From Bordetella petrii (lineage in GTDB: Bacteria > Pseudomonadota > Gammaproteobacteria > Burkholderiales > Burkholderiaceae_B), in NCBI RefSeq assembly GCF_017356245.1, contig NZ_JAFMZZ010000001.1, forward strand, positions 3,490,168 to 3,531,348: a stretch of DNA of 41,181 bases, in the 5' to 3' direction. The translations under genes and the position numbers were made by a program. The stretch's first letter is position 1, and each line of letters begins with the position of its first letter. Positions 9,981-17,916 of the stretch are shown piece by piece. Under the pieces are notes generated by a model. The model saw only the letters and a list, made by a program, of their open reading frames with translations. It was not told the DNA's origin and made no database searches.

Positions 9981-10967
9981 ATGACCGATATTGTTTTCCA
10001 CGGCCAGAATGCCGCGACGTACCTTGCGGATTTCCGCGCCGCGCTGGAATCGGAAGCCTGCATCCGGGTGCTGCCCGACAGGCTGGAGGCGCCCGGCGAT
10101 ATCCAGGCCTATCGGCAGGCCGATGTGATTGTCGGCAACCGCCTGGATGCTTCCATGCCCCGGCCGGAGCGCGCCAGGCTGTACCAGGTGTGCGCGGCCG
10201 GCTACGACCGCATCGACCTGGCGGCGCTGCCGGCGCGCACGGCGGTGTGCAACTGCTACGGCCACGGCCCGGCGATTGCCGAGTACGTCATGGCCGCGAT
10301 CCTGAGCCGGCGCGTGCCGCTGGCGGACGCCCATGCCCGCCTGGCCCGCGGCGACTGGCATTACCGTTCGGGCATGCCCGGCGCTCTGCATGGCGAGATC
10401 GGCTCGGCCACGCTGGGGCTGCTGGGGCATGGCCACATCGGCCAGGCCATCGCGCGGCGCGCCAAAGCGTTCGGCATGCGGGTGCTGGCCGCCAACCGCA
10501 GCCCGGTGCCGGTATCGAACGAGGTGGATGCCTGGTTCGGACTGGACTCCCTGGGCGATTTCTACCGGCAGTCGGACTACATCGTGGTCTCGCTGCCGCT
10601 GCTGCCGGCCACCGAGGGCCTGGTGGATGCCGCGGCTTTCGCGCAGATGCGCGAGCACGCCATGCTGATCAACGTGGGGCGCGGGCCGGTGGTGGACGAG
10701 CAGGCCTTGTATGACGCCCTGCTGCGCAAGCGCATCGGCGCGGCGGCCATCGATACCTGGTATCAGTATCCCGCCCGGCCGGACGAGGCGGCCGCGCCTT
10801 CGCGGCTGCCGTTTGCGCGGCTGGACAACGTCATCATGACGCCGCACATGTCGGCCTGGACCGACGGCACCATCGCGCGGCGCGCAAGGGCGATGGCGGC
10901 CAATGTGGATGCCTGCGTGGCGGGGCGCAAGCTGGCGCACCAGGTGCGCGGGGCGGAGCCGCGCTAG
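9981..10967 (+). CDS. D-2-hydroxyacid dehydrogenase family protein, unusual active site
   Basis: A 328-residue protein of the PGDH/glyoxylate reductase family. The NAD-binding GxGxxG is GHGHIG (149-154). Of the catalytic Arg-Glu-His triad, R234 (VGRGPVVDE) and H289 (MTPHMS) are present, but the position normally holding the glutamate in DxFxxEP reads DTWYQYP, with Tyr263 where Glu is expected. The paralogue at 33615-34583 keeps all three residues. The chemistry may therefore differ from that of a standard reductase. It is the last gene of the operon, 68 bp after the Ldh2-type gene, and its stop codon overlaps that of the convergent oxidase gene by three bases. Confidence 0.82.
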   Translation: MTDIVFHGQNAATYLADFRAALESEACIRVLPDRLEAPGDIQAYRQADVIVGNRLDASMPRPERARLYQVCAAGYDRIDLAALPARTAVCNCYGHGPAIAEYVMAAILSRRVPLADAHARLARGDWHYRSGMPGALHGEIGSATLGLLGHGHIGQAIARRAKAFGMRVLAANRSPVPVSNEVDAWFGLDSLGDFYRQSDYIVVSLPLLPATEGLVDAAAFAQMREHAMLINVGRGPVVDEQALYDALLRKRIGAAAIDTWYQYPARPDEAAAPSRLPFARLDNVIMTPHMSAWTDGTIARRARAMAANVDACVAGRKLAHQVRGAEPR

Positions 10968-12103
10968 CGCGCCGGCGACACCACCCGTGGATCCACCCGC
11001 CATTCCTGCAGCGACGCATCGAGCGGGTCTTGCAGCAGCAGGTTGGCCGCCAGCAGCGAGGCGCCGGGCGAGGTCTGGATACCGTAGCCGCCTTGTCCGG
11101 CCAGCCAGAAGAAACCTTCGGTGCGCGGATCGTGGCCGATGACGAATTCACCATCGGCCACGAATGAGCGCAGGCCGGCCCAGGTATGCGTGGGCCGGCG
11201 GATGGACAGGTGGGTGGCGGTTTCGATCCGGTCGATGCCCAGCGCCACGTCCAGCTCTTCGGCGACGACGTCATGCGGTTCGACCGGATCGGCATTGGCC
11301 GGCGAACCGAGCAGCTGGCCGGCGTCGGGCTTGAAATAAAAACTCTCGTCGATGCCCACGACGGCCGGCCAGTGCGCGACCTCGGCCGGGTCGGCCGTGT
11401 CGGGCGCCTTGAAGGTGAAGGCGCTGCGCCGCTTGGGTGTCAGGCCCACCGGCGCCGCGCCGAACAGTCCGGCGATGCGGTCGGCCCAGGCGCCCGCGGC
11501 GTTCACCACCGTGCGCGCCCGCGCGGTTTGCCCATTCGCCAGCTGCACATGCCACACACCCGCGCGGCGTTCGGCGCCCGTGACACCGGCATTGAACAGG
11601 AACTGCGCGCCGCCCGCCCGCGCGCCTTTCAGAAACCCTTGCAGGACGGCATTGGCGTCGACGTCCATTGCTTCGGGCTCGGCGATGGCGCCCAGCAGGC
11701 CGTCCGCCCGGATGCATGCCACCCGGGCCACGACATCGGCGGCGGACAGCTTGCGGATGCGCGCGCCCGCCGCCGTCAGTGCGTCGTGGGTCTGCGCCAG
11801 CAGATGCTGCTGGCCGTCGCGGGCGATATACAGCACGCCGCGCTCGGCCAGCAAGGGATGCGCGCAGAATCCTTCCGGCGGGTGCTCATAGAAATGCCGG
11901 CTGGCGCGCGTCAGGGCCTGGATCGTGGGCGTGCCGTAGGTTTCCATGAACATGGCCGCCGACCGGCCCGTGGCGTGGTAGCCCGCCTGGCTTTCCATGT
12001 CGGCCACCAGCACCGAGCCGCGGCCGCGCAGCCGGTACGCCAGCGAGGCGCCGGCAATGCCGGCGCCGATGATCAGGAAGTCGTGAACAGGTGTGTCGGT
12101 CAT
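10964..12103 (-). CDS. FAD-dependent oxidoreductase (DAO/glycine oxidase family)
   Basis: A 379-residue flavoprotein. The N-terminal dinucleotide-binding fold is FLIIGAGIAGASLAYRL (G13, G15, G18), followed by the family's ATGRSAAMF segment. VVNAAGAWADRIA in the middle and the C-terminal GLAGQGGYGIQTSP-like block (WLAGQGGYGIQTSPG) are typical of D-amino acid and sarcosine oxidase relatives, which oxidise secondary or D-amino acids with FAD. No signal peptide is visible. It is divergent from a MarR regulator gene with a 91-bp gap, so that regulator may control it. The substrate is not predictable. Confidence 0.85.
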   Translation of the reverse strand: MTDTPVHDFLIIGAGIAGASLAYRLRGRGSVLVADMESQAGYHATGRSAAMFMETYGTPTIQALTRASRHFYEHPPEGFCAHPLLAERGVLYIARDGQQHLLAQTHDALTAAGARIRKLSAADVVARVACIRADGLLGAIAEPEAMDVDANAVLQGFLKGARAGGAQFLFNAGVTGAERRAGVWHVQLANGQTARARTVVNAAGAWADRIAGLFGAAPVGLTPKRRSAFTFKAPDTADPAEVAHWPAVVGIDESFYFKPDAGQLLGSPANADPVEPHDVVAEELDVALGIDRIETATHLSIRRPTHTWAGLRSFVADGEFVIGHDPRTEGFFWLAGQGGYGIQTSPGASLLAANLLLQDPLDASLQEWRVDPRVVSPAR

Positions 12104-12194
12104 GGCAGGATTCTTCCCGTTTTCATGGTGTTTGGGGGCATGGTGCGCGGCTGATTGCCTGTATCATCGACGCGTCGAAACCGTTGGAACCGCC

Positions 12195-12695
12195 ATGGCG
12201 CCATCCCGCAAAAAACAGACAACGCCCAGCGTCGATCCGACCAACCTGCTTGCATACCGTGTGCTTACCCTCAGCCAATTGCTGAATCGCGGCATCGAGG
12301 TCATTCTGGACACGCATCTGGGCCTGTCGGTGCGCCAATGGCGCGTGTTGCTGTGCGTGGCCAATGCGGGGCCGCAGTCGGTGCAGGATATCGCCGATTT
12401 CTGCCGGTACGACAAAAGCCAGGTCAGCCGCGCGGTTGCCGAGCTGCTGGACAAGAAGCTGGTGGCAACCACGCCCAGCCCCACCGATGGGCGCCGCATC
12501 CTGGTGGGCATGACCGCGGCCGGCCGCTCGAAATACCAGCGCGGCATGCCGCTGAGCCTGGCGCGGCAGCAGCGGCTGGCCAGCTGCCTCAGCCCCAAAG
12601 AACTCGAAACCTTCGAGAAGGCCATGCAAACCCTCATTCACCAGGCCGAAGCCCTGCTGCAAGAAGCCCACGAAGCGCGCGGCAAAGCGCGCTAG
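12195..12695 (+). CDS. MarR-family transcriptional regulator
   Basis: A 166-residue winged-helix regulator. The ATG at 12195 is chosen because the upstream in-frame extension lies in the divergent promoter region and is unlike MarR proteins. The DNA-binding part is about residues 50-105: SVQDIADFCRYDKSQVSRAVAELLDKKLV forms the helix-turn-helix, and SPTDGRRILVGMTAAG the wing. MarR proteins usually respond to small aromatic or organic acids. The neighbouring divergent FAD oxidase is the most likely target; the convergent gamma-glutamyltransferase gene begins its 3' end only 14 bp away. Confidence 0.85.
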   Translation: MAPSRKKQTTPSVDPTNLLAYRVLTLSQLLNRGIEVILDTHLGLSVRQWRVLLCVANAGPQSVQDIADFCRYDKSQVSRAVAELLDKKLVATTPSPTDGRRILVGMTAAGRSKYQRGMPLSLARQQRLASCLSPKELETFEKAMQTLIHQAEALLQEAHEARGKAR

Positions 12696-12709
12696 CCGCC
12701 GCGGGCGGG

Positions 12710-14311
12710 CTACCAGCCGCCCGCGTGGCCGTCTTTGCGGTGGTCGGACGCGCCCGCATAGCCGTCGGCCAGCCTGGCGATGGCCTGCGCCCCGCCGAAT
12801 TCGTCGGAAAAGCGCGGCGCGACCTCGACCTGGTGGCCCTTCTGGCGCAGCCCGGCCACCGCCGCTTCGGGAAAATTCCATTCCACCAGCACGGTGACGT
12901 TATCTTCAAGAATGCGCCAGCGCGGCGCGTCGATGACGGCCTGCGGATTCTGCCCGTGCGCGATGCGCGCGGCCACCTGCATGTGCCCCTGGGCTTGCAG
13001 TGAACCGCCCATGACGCCGAAGCTCATCAGCGGCTTGCCGCCGCGCATCAGGAAACCCGGAATGATGGTGTGGAACGGGCGCTTGCCCGGGCCCACCTGG
13101 TTGGGATGGCCCGCGACCAGATTGAAGCCCCAGCCGCGGTTGTGCAGGGCGATGCCGGTGTCCGGCACCACCAGCCCGGAGCCGAAGCCCTTGAAGTTCG
13201 ATTGAATGAACGACACCATCATGCCGCCGGCGTCGGCGGTGGTCAGGTAGGTGGTGCCGCCTTTCAGGGGCAGGCCCGGGCCGGGATAACAAGCGCGGGC
13301 CGGATCGATGCCGCCCGCGCGGCCGGCCAGGTAAGCCGGTTCCAGCAAGGCCTGGGCGTCGACTTCCTGCATGTGGCGGCTGTCGGCCACGTATCGCTGC
13401 ATGTCGGCCAGCGCCAGTTTCATGGCCTCGATCTGGGCATGGAAATACTCGGTCGAGTCCAGCGGCAGGCGGTGCGCATCGATGGCGTCCAGCATGCCCA
13501 GCGCCATCAGGGCGCCGATGCCTTGCCCGTTGGGGCCGATTTCGTGCAGCGCGATGTCCTGGTATGGCATGGATATCGGCTCGACCCAGTCGGCTTCGTG
13601 CGCTTCGAGATCGGCGCGGGTCATGGCGCCGCCGGTAGCCTGGGCATACGCCGCGATGCGGTCGGCCAGCGCGCCGCGGTAGAACGACGCGCCTTCGGTG
13701 CGCGCGATGTCTTCCAGGGTGGCCGCCTGGCCCGGGCAGATGAAGCGCTGCCCCGGGGCGGGCGCGTGGCCGCCGGGCGCGAAGGCCTCGACGAATCCGG
13801 GAATGTGCTTGATGTCGGCGATCTGGGTTTCCCATTGCCGGCTGACGATGGGCGTGACGATATAGCCGTCGCGCGCATAGCGTATGGCCGCCTGGAACAG
13901 GTCGCCGAAAGGCAGCTTGCCGAAGCGCCGCGACAGCGCCACCCAGCCGGACACGGCGCCCGGCACGGTGACCGAATCCCAGCCGCGGGCCGGCATGGCC
14001 TGATACTTCGAGAAGTATTCGGGCGTCCAGGCTTGCGGCGCGCGGCCCGAGGCGTTCAGGCCGTGCAGCTGCCTGCCGTCCCAGACCATGGCGAACACAT
14101 CGCCGCCGATGCCGTTCATGCACGGGGCCACGACGGTCAGCGTGATGCCGGCGGCGATCGCGGCGTCGACCGCGTTGCCGCCCGCGGCCAGGGCGCCCAG
14201 GGCGGCCTGGGTGGCCAGGGGCTGTTCGGTGCAGGCGATGTTCTCGGCCAGCACCGGCATGCGCTGCGAGGTATAGGGAAAGGTCCAGTCGGACCCGTTG
14301 AAAGAAGGCAT
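12710..14311 (-). CDS. Gamma-glutamyltransferase family protein
   Basis: A 533-residue Ntn-hydrolase. Family members are made as one chain that cleaves itself before a threonine to give large and small subunits and then transfer or hydrolyse gamma-glutamyl groups. Here the GGTTYLTT segment places the likely nucleophile at Thr353, leaving a small subunit of about 180 residues. AAGGNAVDAAIAAG and PCMNGIGGDVF near the N-terminus and FGVMGGSLQAQGHMQ near the C-terminus are family hallmarks. No signal peptide is seen, so it resembles the cytoplasmic YwrD-like group. The ATG at 14311 is chosen over the longer frame because upstream residues overlap the Bug gene. The 25-bp gap to that Bug receptor gene indicates an operon. 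Confidence 0.88.
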   Translation of the reverse strand: MPSFNGSDWTFPYTSQRMPVLAENIACTEQPLATQAALGALAAGGNAVDAAIAAGITLTVVAPCMNGIGGDVFAMVWDGRQLHGLNASGRAPQAWTPEYFSKYQAMPARGWDSVTVPGAVSGWVALSRRFGKLPFGDLFQAAIRYARDGYIVTPIVSRQWETQIADIKHIPGFVEAFAPGGHAPAPGQRFICPGQAATLEDIARTEGASFYRGALADRIAAYAQATGGAMTRADLEAHEADWVEPISMPYQDIALHEIGPNGQGIGALMALGMLDAIDAHRLPLDSTEYFHAQIEAMKLALADMQRYVADSRHMQEVDAQALLEPAYLAGRAGGIDPARACYPGPGLPLKGGTTYLTTADAGGMMVSFIQSNFKGFGSGLVVPDTGIALHNRGWGFNLVAGHPNQVGPGKRPFHTIIPGFLMRGGKPLMSFGVMGGSLQAQGHMQVAARIAHGQNPQAVIDAPRWRILEDNVTVLVEWNFPEAAVAGLRQKGHQVEVAPRFSDEFGGAQAIARLADGYAGASDHRKDGHAGGW

Positions 14312-14336
14312 CGGGAAATCCGGTATGGGGTCGGGT

Positions 14337-15332
14337 TCAGCGGGACGGCTGCAGCAGGTTCTTGGCCAGGCCCGGCCACAAGGCGAATTCCTGGCCGATG
14401 ACGGCGCCGAACGCATTGGGCGCGGTGAACTTGGCAACGATGCCGGTGTTTTCCAGCGTGGCGATGACTTCCGGGTTTTCCACCGCTTTGCGCACGGCTT
14501 CGGTCAACACCTGCAGGGCATCGGGCGGCGTGCCGGCGGGCGCCAGCAGCACGAAGGCGTTGTCGGCCTTCAGGTCGTAGCCCAGCTCTGCCATGGTGGG
14601 CACCTGGGGCAGCTGCGGCACGCGGCTGCTGGCCGCGGTGGCCAGCGCCACGAGCCTGCCCGCGCGCACATGGGGCAGCACCGACGACACGCTGTCGAAC
14701 ATCATGCTGGTGGCGCCGCTGATCAGGCCCGGGATCGCTTCGGAACTGCCTTTGTAGGGCACGTGGGTGGCCGATGCGCCGGCCTCGGCCAGAAACACCG
14801 CCGATTCGATGTGCGACAGCGAGCCGGCGCCCTGCGAGGCATAGTTGTAATAATCGGGCCGGCTTTTCAGCAACGCCAGCAGGCCCTTGACGTCTTTGAT
14901 GCCCAGCGATGCCGGCACCACCAGCACGTGCGGGGCGTCGGCAATACCGGCCACGATGGCGAAATCGCGGCCAATGTCGGGCAGGTCTTTATAGGTGACG
15001 GTGGCGATGGCCGTGCCCGCCACGGGCACCAGGCCGATGGTATAGCCGTCGGGCGCCGAGCTGGCCAGGCTTCTGAAGCCGATGGTGGCCGCGGCGCCCG
15101 GCTTGTTCTCGACCACGACCTGCTGGCCCAGGGTCTGGGCCATGTGGCGGGCAATGGCGCGGGCCGAGGTGTCTCCGGCGCCGCCCGGCGGCGCCGGCAC
15201 CAGCAGGTGGACCGGCTTATCGGGAAACCCTGCCTGCGCATGCGCCGCCGCCATGCCGGCCGACAACCCCAGGCCCAGCAAGCATTGGAATATTCCCCGT
15301 ACAACTCTGGCACTGCCGGTCAACCTGGTCAT
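14337..15332 (-). CDS. Bug-family (TctC-type) periplasmic receptor
   Basis: A 331-residue extracytoplasmic binding protein. The signal peptide covers about residues 1-33 (cleavage near AHA-QA). Mature hallmarks of the Bug family follow: FPDKPVHLLVPAPPGGAGD, VVVENKPGAAATIG, and APDGYTIGLVP. These receptors bind carboxylates such as glutamate or citrate for tripartite TctAB transporters. AGGAG lies 8 bases before the ATG. No TctA or TctB gene is adjacent. Its operon partner is a gamma-glutamyltransferase, which makes a glutamyl or pyroglutamate-like ligand plausible, though this is inference. Confidence 0.9.
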   Translation of the reverse strand: MTRLTGSARVVRGIFQCLLGLGLSAGMAAAHAQAGFPDKPVHLLVPAPPGGAGDTSARAIARHMAQTLGQQVVVENKPGAAATIGFRSLASSAPDGYTIGLVPVAGTAIATVTYKDLPDIGRDFAIVAGIADAPHVLVVPASLGIKDVKGLLALLKSRPDYYNYASQGAGSLSHIESAVFLAEAGASATHVPYKGSSEAIPGLISGATSMMFDSVSSVLPHVRAGRLVALATAASSRVPQLPQVPTMAELGYDLKADNAFVLLAPAGTPPDALQVLTEAVRKAVENPEVIATLENTGIVAKFTAPNAFGAVIGQEFALWPGLAKNLLQPSR

Positions 15333-15408
15333 GGTTCGCTCCTGGGCGCGGGGCCATGCCGGCTGCGGGTGCCGAGCCGGTTCTTGTGGCCTCAGGAGCG
15401 CATCATAT

Positions 15409-15442
15409 CGGCCATGTAGTTGCTACGTCAACTACATGGCCG
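15409..15442. promoter_or_regulatory. Perfect 14-bp inverted repeat before the Bug/GGT operon
   Basis: CGGCCATGTAGTTG (15409-15422) is repeated in inverse as CAACTACATGGCCG (15429-15442) around a 6-base spacer. It lies 77 bp upstream of the Bug start and 11 bp after the WXXGXW gene stop (both on the minus strand). No T-run follows on either strand, so an operator for the Bug/GGT operon is as likely as a terminator. A GntR-type dimer would fit, but no such gene is adjacent. Confidence 0.5.
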
Positions 15443-15453
15443 GGCCGTCATCA

Positions 15454-16671
15454 TCAGTTGTCGCGGCCGCCCCGGTTGCCGTGATCGCCGCCGCCAGAGC
15501 CGCGGTCCACGCGCTGGGCCTGCTGCTGGCGCCGCATGTCCTGCTGCTGGCGGGCCTGCTGCTGACGGGCCTGTTGCTGGCGTTGCTCCGCCTGCTGGCG
15601 CTGCCTGGCCTGCTGCTGTTGCTGCTGCCGTTGCGCTTCCTGCCGCTGGCGCTGTTGTTGCTGCTGGCGCTGCGCGTCCTGCCGCTGGCGTTGCTCTTGC
15701 TGCTGGCGCTGCGCGTCCTGCCGCTGGCGTTGCTCTTGCTGCTGCCGTTGCGCTTCCTGCCGCTGGCGCTGTTGTTGCTGCTGGCGCTGCGCGTCCTGCC
15801 GCTGGCGCTGCTCTTGCTGCTGGCGCTGCGCATCCTGCCGCTGGCGTTGATCTTGCTGCTGGCGCTGCGCGTCCTGCCGCTGGCGTTGGTCTTGCTGCTG
15901 GCGTTGCGCGTCCTGCCGCTGGCGTTGGTCTTGCTGCTGGCGCTGCGCGTCTTGCCGCTGGCGCTGCTCTTGCTGCTGCCGCTGCGCGTCATCGCGGCGC
16001 TGCGCCTGTTGGTGTTGCTGGCGGTCATGCATGGCGTCGCGCTTGCGGCGGTCGGCGTCGCGCGCGGCCTGGTAGCGCTCGTGTTCGCGCTGGACGGCGA
16101 TCTCGTGCTTGTTGGGGCGGCGCTGGATACCGCCCTTGCCGCCGTGATAGCTGATGCGGCGGTGGTCGTCGTGCCTGACCTCTACCTTGCGGCTGTAGAC
16201 GTTGGTGATGCGCGTGACGTTGATGTTGTTCACTTCGCGGTTGTAGTAGAAGCGGTCGCGTTTCCAGTAGCCGCCGTGGTAGCCGGTGCCGAAGTAGCCG
16301 AAGCCGTAGTTGATGCCGCCGTAATAGCCCACCTGGTGGCCCCAGTAGCCCGGGTGCCATTGGTAGACATTGCCGAAGAACGCCCAGTAGCCGGGTGTCC
16401 AGAGCGCGCCCGTAAAGGGCGGCAGCACCCAGGCGCCCGGCACCCAGTAGTAGCCGTGGTGGTTCACCGCCCAGTAGCCGGGCGTCCAGATGTAGCCGGG
16501 ACCCGGGATCATGGGCTGGCTATACGCGGGGAAAGGCGGCGGCGGTTCGCCCCAGGCGTTCACGCCGATGCTGATGGAAACGTCGGCCAGCGCGGGGCGG
16601 GGCGCGGCGGCTGCGGCCAGCAGCATCCCCGTGGCCAGCAGCGTGGCGGACAGTCGTTGGAATGTGTTCAT
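15454..16671 (-). CDS. Secreted WXXGXW-repeat protein with Gln/Arg-rich tandem repeat tail
   Basis: A 405-residue exported protein in three parts. Residues 1-29 are a signal peptide (cleavage after PALA). Residues about 60-115 hold four aromatic WXXGXW units: WTPGYW, WVPGAW, WTPGYW and WHPGYW, followed by a Tyr/Gly-rich stretch to about 137. After a basic linker, residues 228-357 are ten tandem copies of a 13-residue unit DAQRQQQxQRQRQ, then a Gln/Arg tail ending in a Gly-rich end. The tail carries very many arginines and glutamines and should form a long, positively charged helix or bind acidic polymers. Function of the WXXGXW family is not known; an envelope role is assumed. It shares its strand with a small lipoprotein gene just upstream. 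Confidence 0.85.
   Translation of the reverse strand: MNTFQRLSATLLATGMLLAAAAAPRPALADVSISIGVNAWGEPPPPFPAYSQPMIPGPGYIWTPGYWAVNHHGYYWVPGAWVLPPFTGALWTPGYWAFFGNVYQWHPGYWGHQVGYYGGINYGFGYFGTGYHGGYWKRDRFYYNREVNNINVTRITNVYSRKVEVRHDDHRRISYHGGKGGIQRRPNKHEIAVQREHERYQAARDADRRKRDAMHDRQQHQQAQRRDDAQRQQQEQRQRQDAQRQQQDQRQRQDAQRQQQDQRQRQDAQRQQQDQRQRQDAQRQQQEQRQRQDAQRQQQQQRQRQEAQRQQQEQRQRQDAQRQQQEQRQRQDAQRQQQQQRQRQEAQRQQQQQQARQRQQAEQRQQQARQQQARQQQDMRRQQQAQRVDRGSGGGDHGNRGGRDN
15601..15990 (-). repeat. Ten tandem 39-bp repeats inside the WXXGXW gene
   Basis: Ten in-frame units of 39 bp, each encoding 13 residues (DAQRQQQDQRQRQ and close variants). Units differ at residue 8 (D, E or Q), at residue 1 (D or E) and in synonymous positions; the last unit is degenerate. 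Being a multiple of three, gain or loss of copies would change tail length without breaking the frame. Confidence 0.9.
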
Positions 16672-16692
16672 GTCGAGCTCCCGACAGGAATG

Positions 16693-16854
16693 TCAATATC
16701 GGTAATGGCGAGGGCCGGGGTAGTAGTACGCCGGCGGCCCGGGATAGACGTACGCGGGCCCCGAGCGGTAATAGCCCCGGTGGTGGTGGCTGGGCACCAC
16801 AATGCATCCCGCAAGCGTGGTGGCCATGACCAGCATTGCAGCGATCGTTTTCAT
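16693..16854 (-). CDS. Small His/Tyr/Pro-rich lipoprotein (53 residues)
   Basis: A 53-residue predicted lipoprotein. Residues 1-16 form the signal, with lipobox TLAGC and the lipidated cysteine at residue 17. The mature part contains HHH and then alternating Pro, Gly and Tyr (PGPPAYYYPGPRHYRY) to the end. It starts at the ATG at 16854; a longer in-frame start lacks a signal. The stop is 21 bp before the WXXGXW gene start on the same strand, so the two may be co-transcribed. Small lipoproteins of this composition are common in Burkholderiales, but I know no function. Confidence 0.7.
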   Translation of the reverse strand: MKTIAAMLVMATTLAGCIVVPSHHHRGYYRSGPAYVYPGPPAYYYPGPRHYRY

Positions 16855-16956
16855 GGCGGTTGCTCCATCAAGGGTGCGCGGATGATTCTGCGCACTCGCG
16901 CCCATTTAGGCACAGAGCAGGGGGCCGCGGCCGATTCTGTAATGGCTTCGAAATCA

Positions 16957-16988
16957 CTTAATCGTGACCAAAGCGCTTATTCGTGACC
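16957..16988. promoter_or_regulatory. Direct repeat upstream of the small lipoprotein gene
   Basis: CTTAATCGTGACC (16957-16969) and CTTATTCGTGACC (16976-16988) match at 12 of 13 positions with a 19-bp period, roughly two helical turns. They lie 103-134 bp upstream of the lipoprotein start (minus strand). A tandem activator site is plausible; no specific regulator is assigned. Confidence 0.35.
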
Positions 16989-17009
16989 GACTGTGTAGGG
17001 GCGTTGCAT

Positions 17010-17027
17010 CCGCCGCTTCGGCGGCGG
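17010..17027 (-). terminator. UUCG-loop hairpin downstream of the aldolase gene
   Basis: CCGCCGC, TTCG, GCGGCGG: a 7-bp GC stem with an extra-stable tetraloop on the plus strand (CGAA loop on the minus strand), 59 bp past the aldolase stop. It lacks a T-run in either direction, so it may be a 3' stability or Rho-linked end rather than a true intrinsic terminator. Confidence 0.35.
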
Positions 17028-17085
17028 CGCAAGCCATGAAAATTGCAAGACCCGGTAAGCGGTGTATCTGCCGAGTGTGGCGAAA

Positions 17086-17892
17086 TCAATACGCCGCGGA
17101 CGGGCCCCCGGGCTGGCCGGCAGCAGCCGGCGCCAGGAATTGGGCGGCCAGGCGGCGCGCCGCGCCGGCATACAGCAGCACGTCGACGCCGGTGGCCACG
17201 AAGGTGCAGCCCAGGTCCAGGTAGCGGCGCGCCAGCGCCGGGTCGGATGTCAGCGTGCCGGCGGCCTTGCCGCTGCCGATGATGATGCGCATGGCGCGCT
17301 CGATGGCCTGCTGCACTTCGGGCGCGCTGGGGCGGCCGCGGAATCCCATCGAGGCGGCCAGGTCGGCCGGGCCGATGAAGACGCCGTCCACGCCCGGCAC
17401 GGCGCAGATGGCCTCCAGGTTGCGCAGGGCGGTGGCCGTTTCGGCCTGCAGCAGCAAACATATTTCGTCGTCGGCCACGTCCAGGTAATCGGCGCGCGCG
17501 CTCCATTGCGAAGCGCGTCCCACGGCGCTGCCCACGCCGCGCACGCCGTGCGGCGGATAGCGCGTGGCCGCCACGATGGCGCGCGCCTGCTCGGCGGTAT
17601 CCACCATGGGCACGAGCAGGCTGCGCGCGCCGATATCCAGCAGCTGCTTGATGCGCGGCGTTTCGCCCGCCACCACGCGCACCACGGCCTGCGAGGGGTG
17701 CGGGGCAATGGCCTGCAGCGCCGCTAACGTGCTGCGCAGATCGTTGGGCGCATGCTCGCCGTCGATGAGCAGCCAGTCGAAACCGGCCGTGGCCGAGACT
17801 TCCGCCAGGTAGGGGTCGGCCATCGAGAGCCACAGGCCGATCTGGGGCTGGCCGGCGGCCAGCGCCGATTTGAAGAGGTTGTGTGCGGGCAT
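17086..17892 (-). CDS. HpcH/HpaI-family class II aldolase
   Basis: A 268-residue metal-dependent aldolase. Family members (HpcH, GarL, YfaU) cleave 2-oxo-4-hydroxy acids to pyruvate plus an aldehyde. The catalytic [11 protein letters not shown] is present with E46-H47, as are the pyruvate-binding arginine region [11 protein letters not shown], the metal-binding glutamate of [12 protein letters not shown] and aspartate of [13 protein letters not shown]. It lies 24 bp downstream of an altronate/galactarate dehydratase gene on the same strand. In that setting the most natural role is GarL-like cleavage of 5-dehydro-4-deoxyglucarate to pyruvate and tartronate semialdehyde; this substrate is inferred from context. 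Confidence 0.88.
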   Translation of the reverse strand: MPAHNLFKSALAAGQPQIGLWLSMADPYLAEVSATAGFDWLLIDGEHAPNDLRSTLAALQAIAPHPSQAVVRVVAGETPRIKQLLDIGARSLLVPMVDTAEQARAIVAATRYPPHGVRGVGSAVGRASQWSARADYLDVADDEICLLLQAETATALRNLEAICAVPGVDGVFIGPADLAASMGFRGRPSAPEVQQAIERAMRIIIGSGKAAGTLTSDPALARRYLDLGCTFVATGVDVLLYAGAARRLAAQFLAPAAAGQPGGPSAAY

Positions 17893-17916
17893 GATGGCGG
17901 GTCGGGAAATAGGGGG

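Noticed and set aside
15601..15990. Possible CRISPR array
   Set aside because: Units are contiguous 39-bp repeats without unique spacers, in frame within a protein gene, and no cas gene is nearby.
15082..16986. Long plus-strand open frame (Leu-rich) across the repeat gene
   Set aside because: It is the antisense of the 39-bp repeats; its monotonous Leu/Ala/Val repeats come from Gln/Arg codons on the other strand, and the minus-strand protein has a signal peptide and WXXGXW family motifs.
17010..17027. Rho-independent terminator with UUCG loop
   Set aside because: No T-run on either strand, so it is listed only as a low-confidence 3' hairpin.
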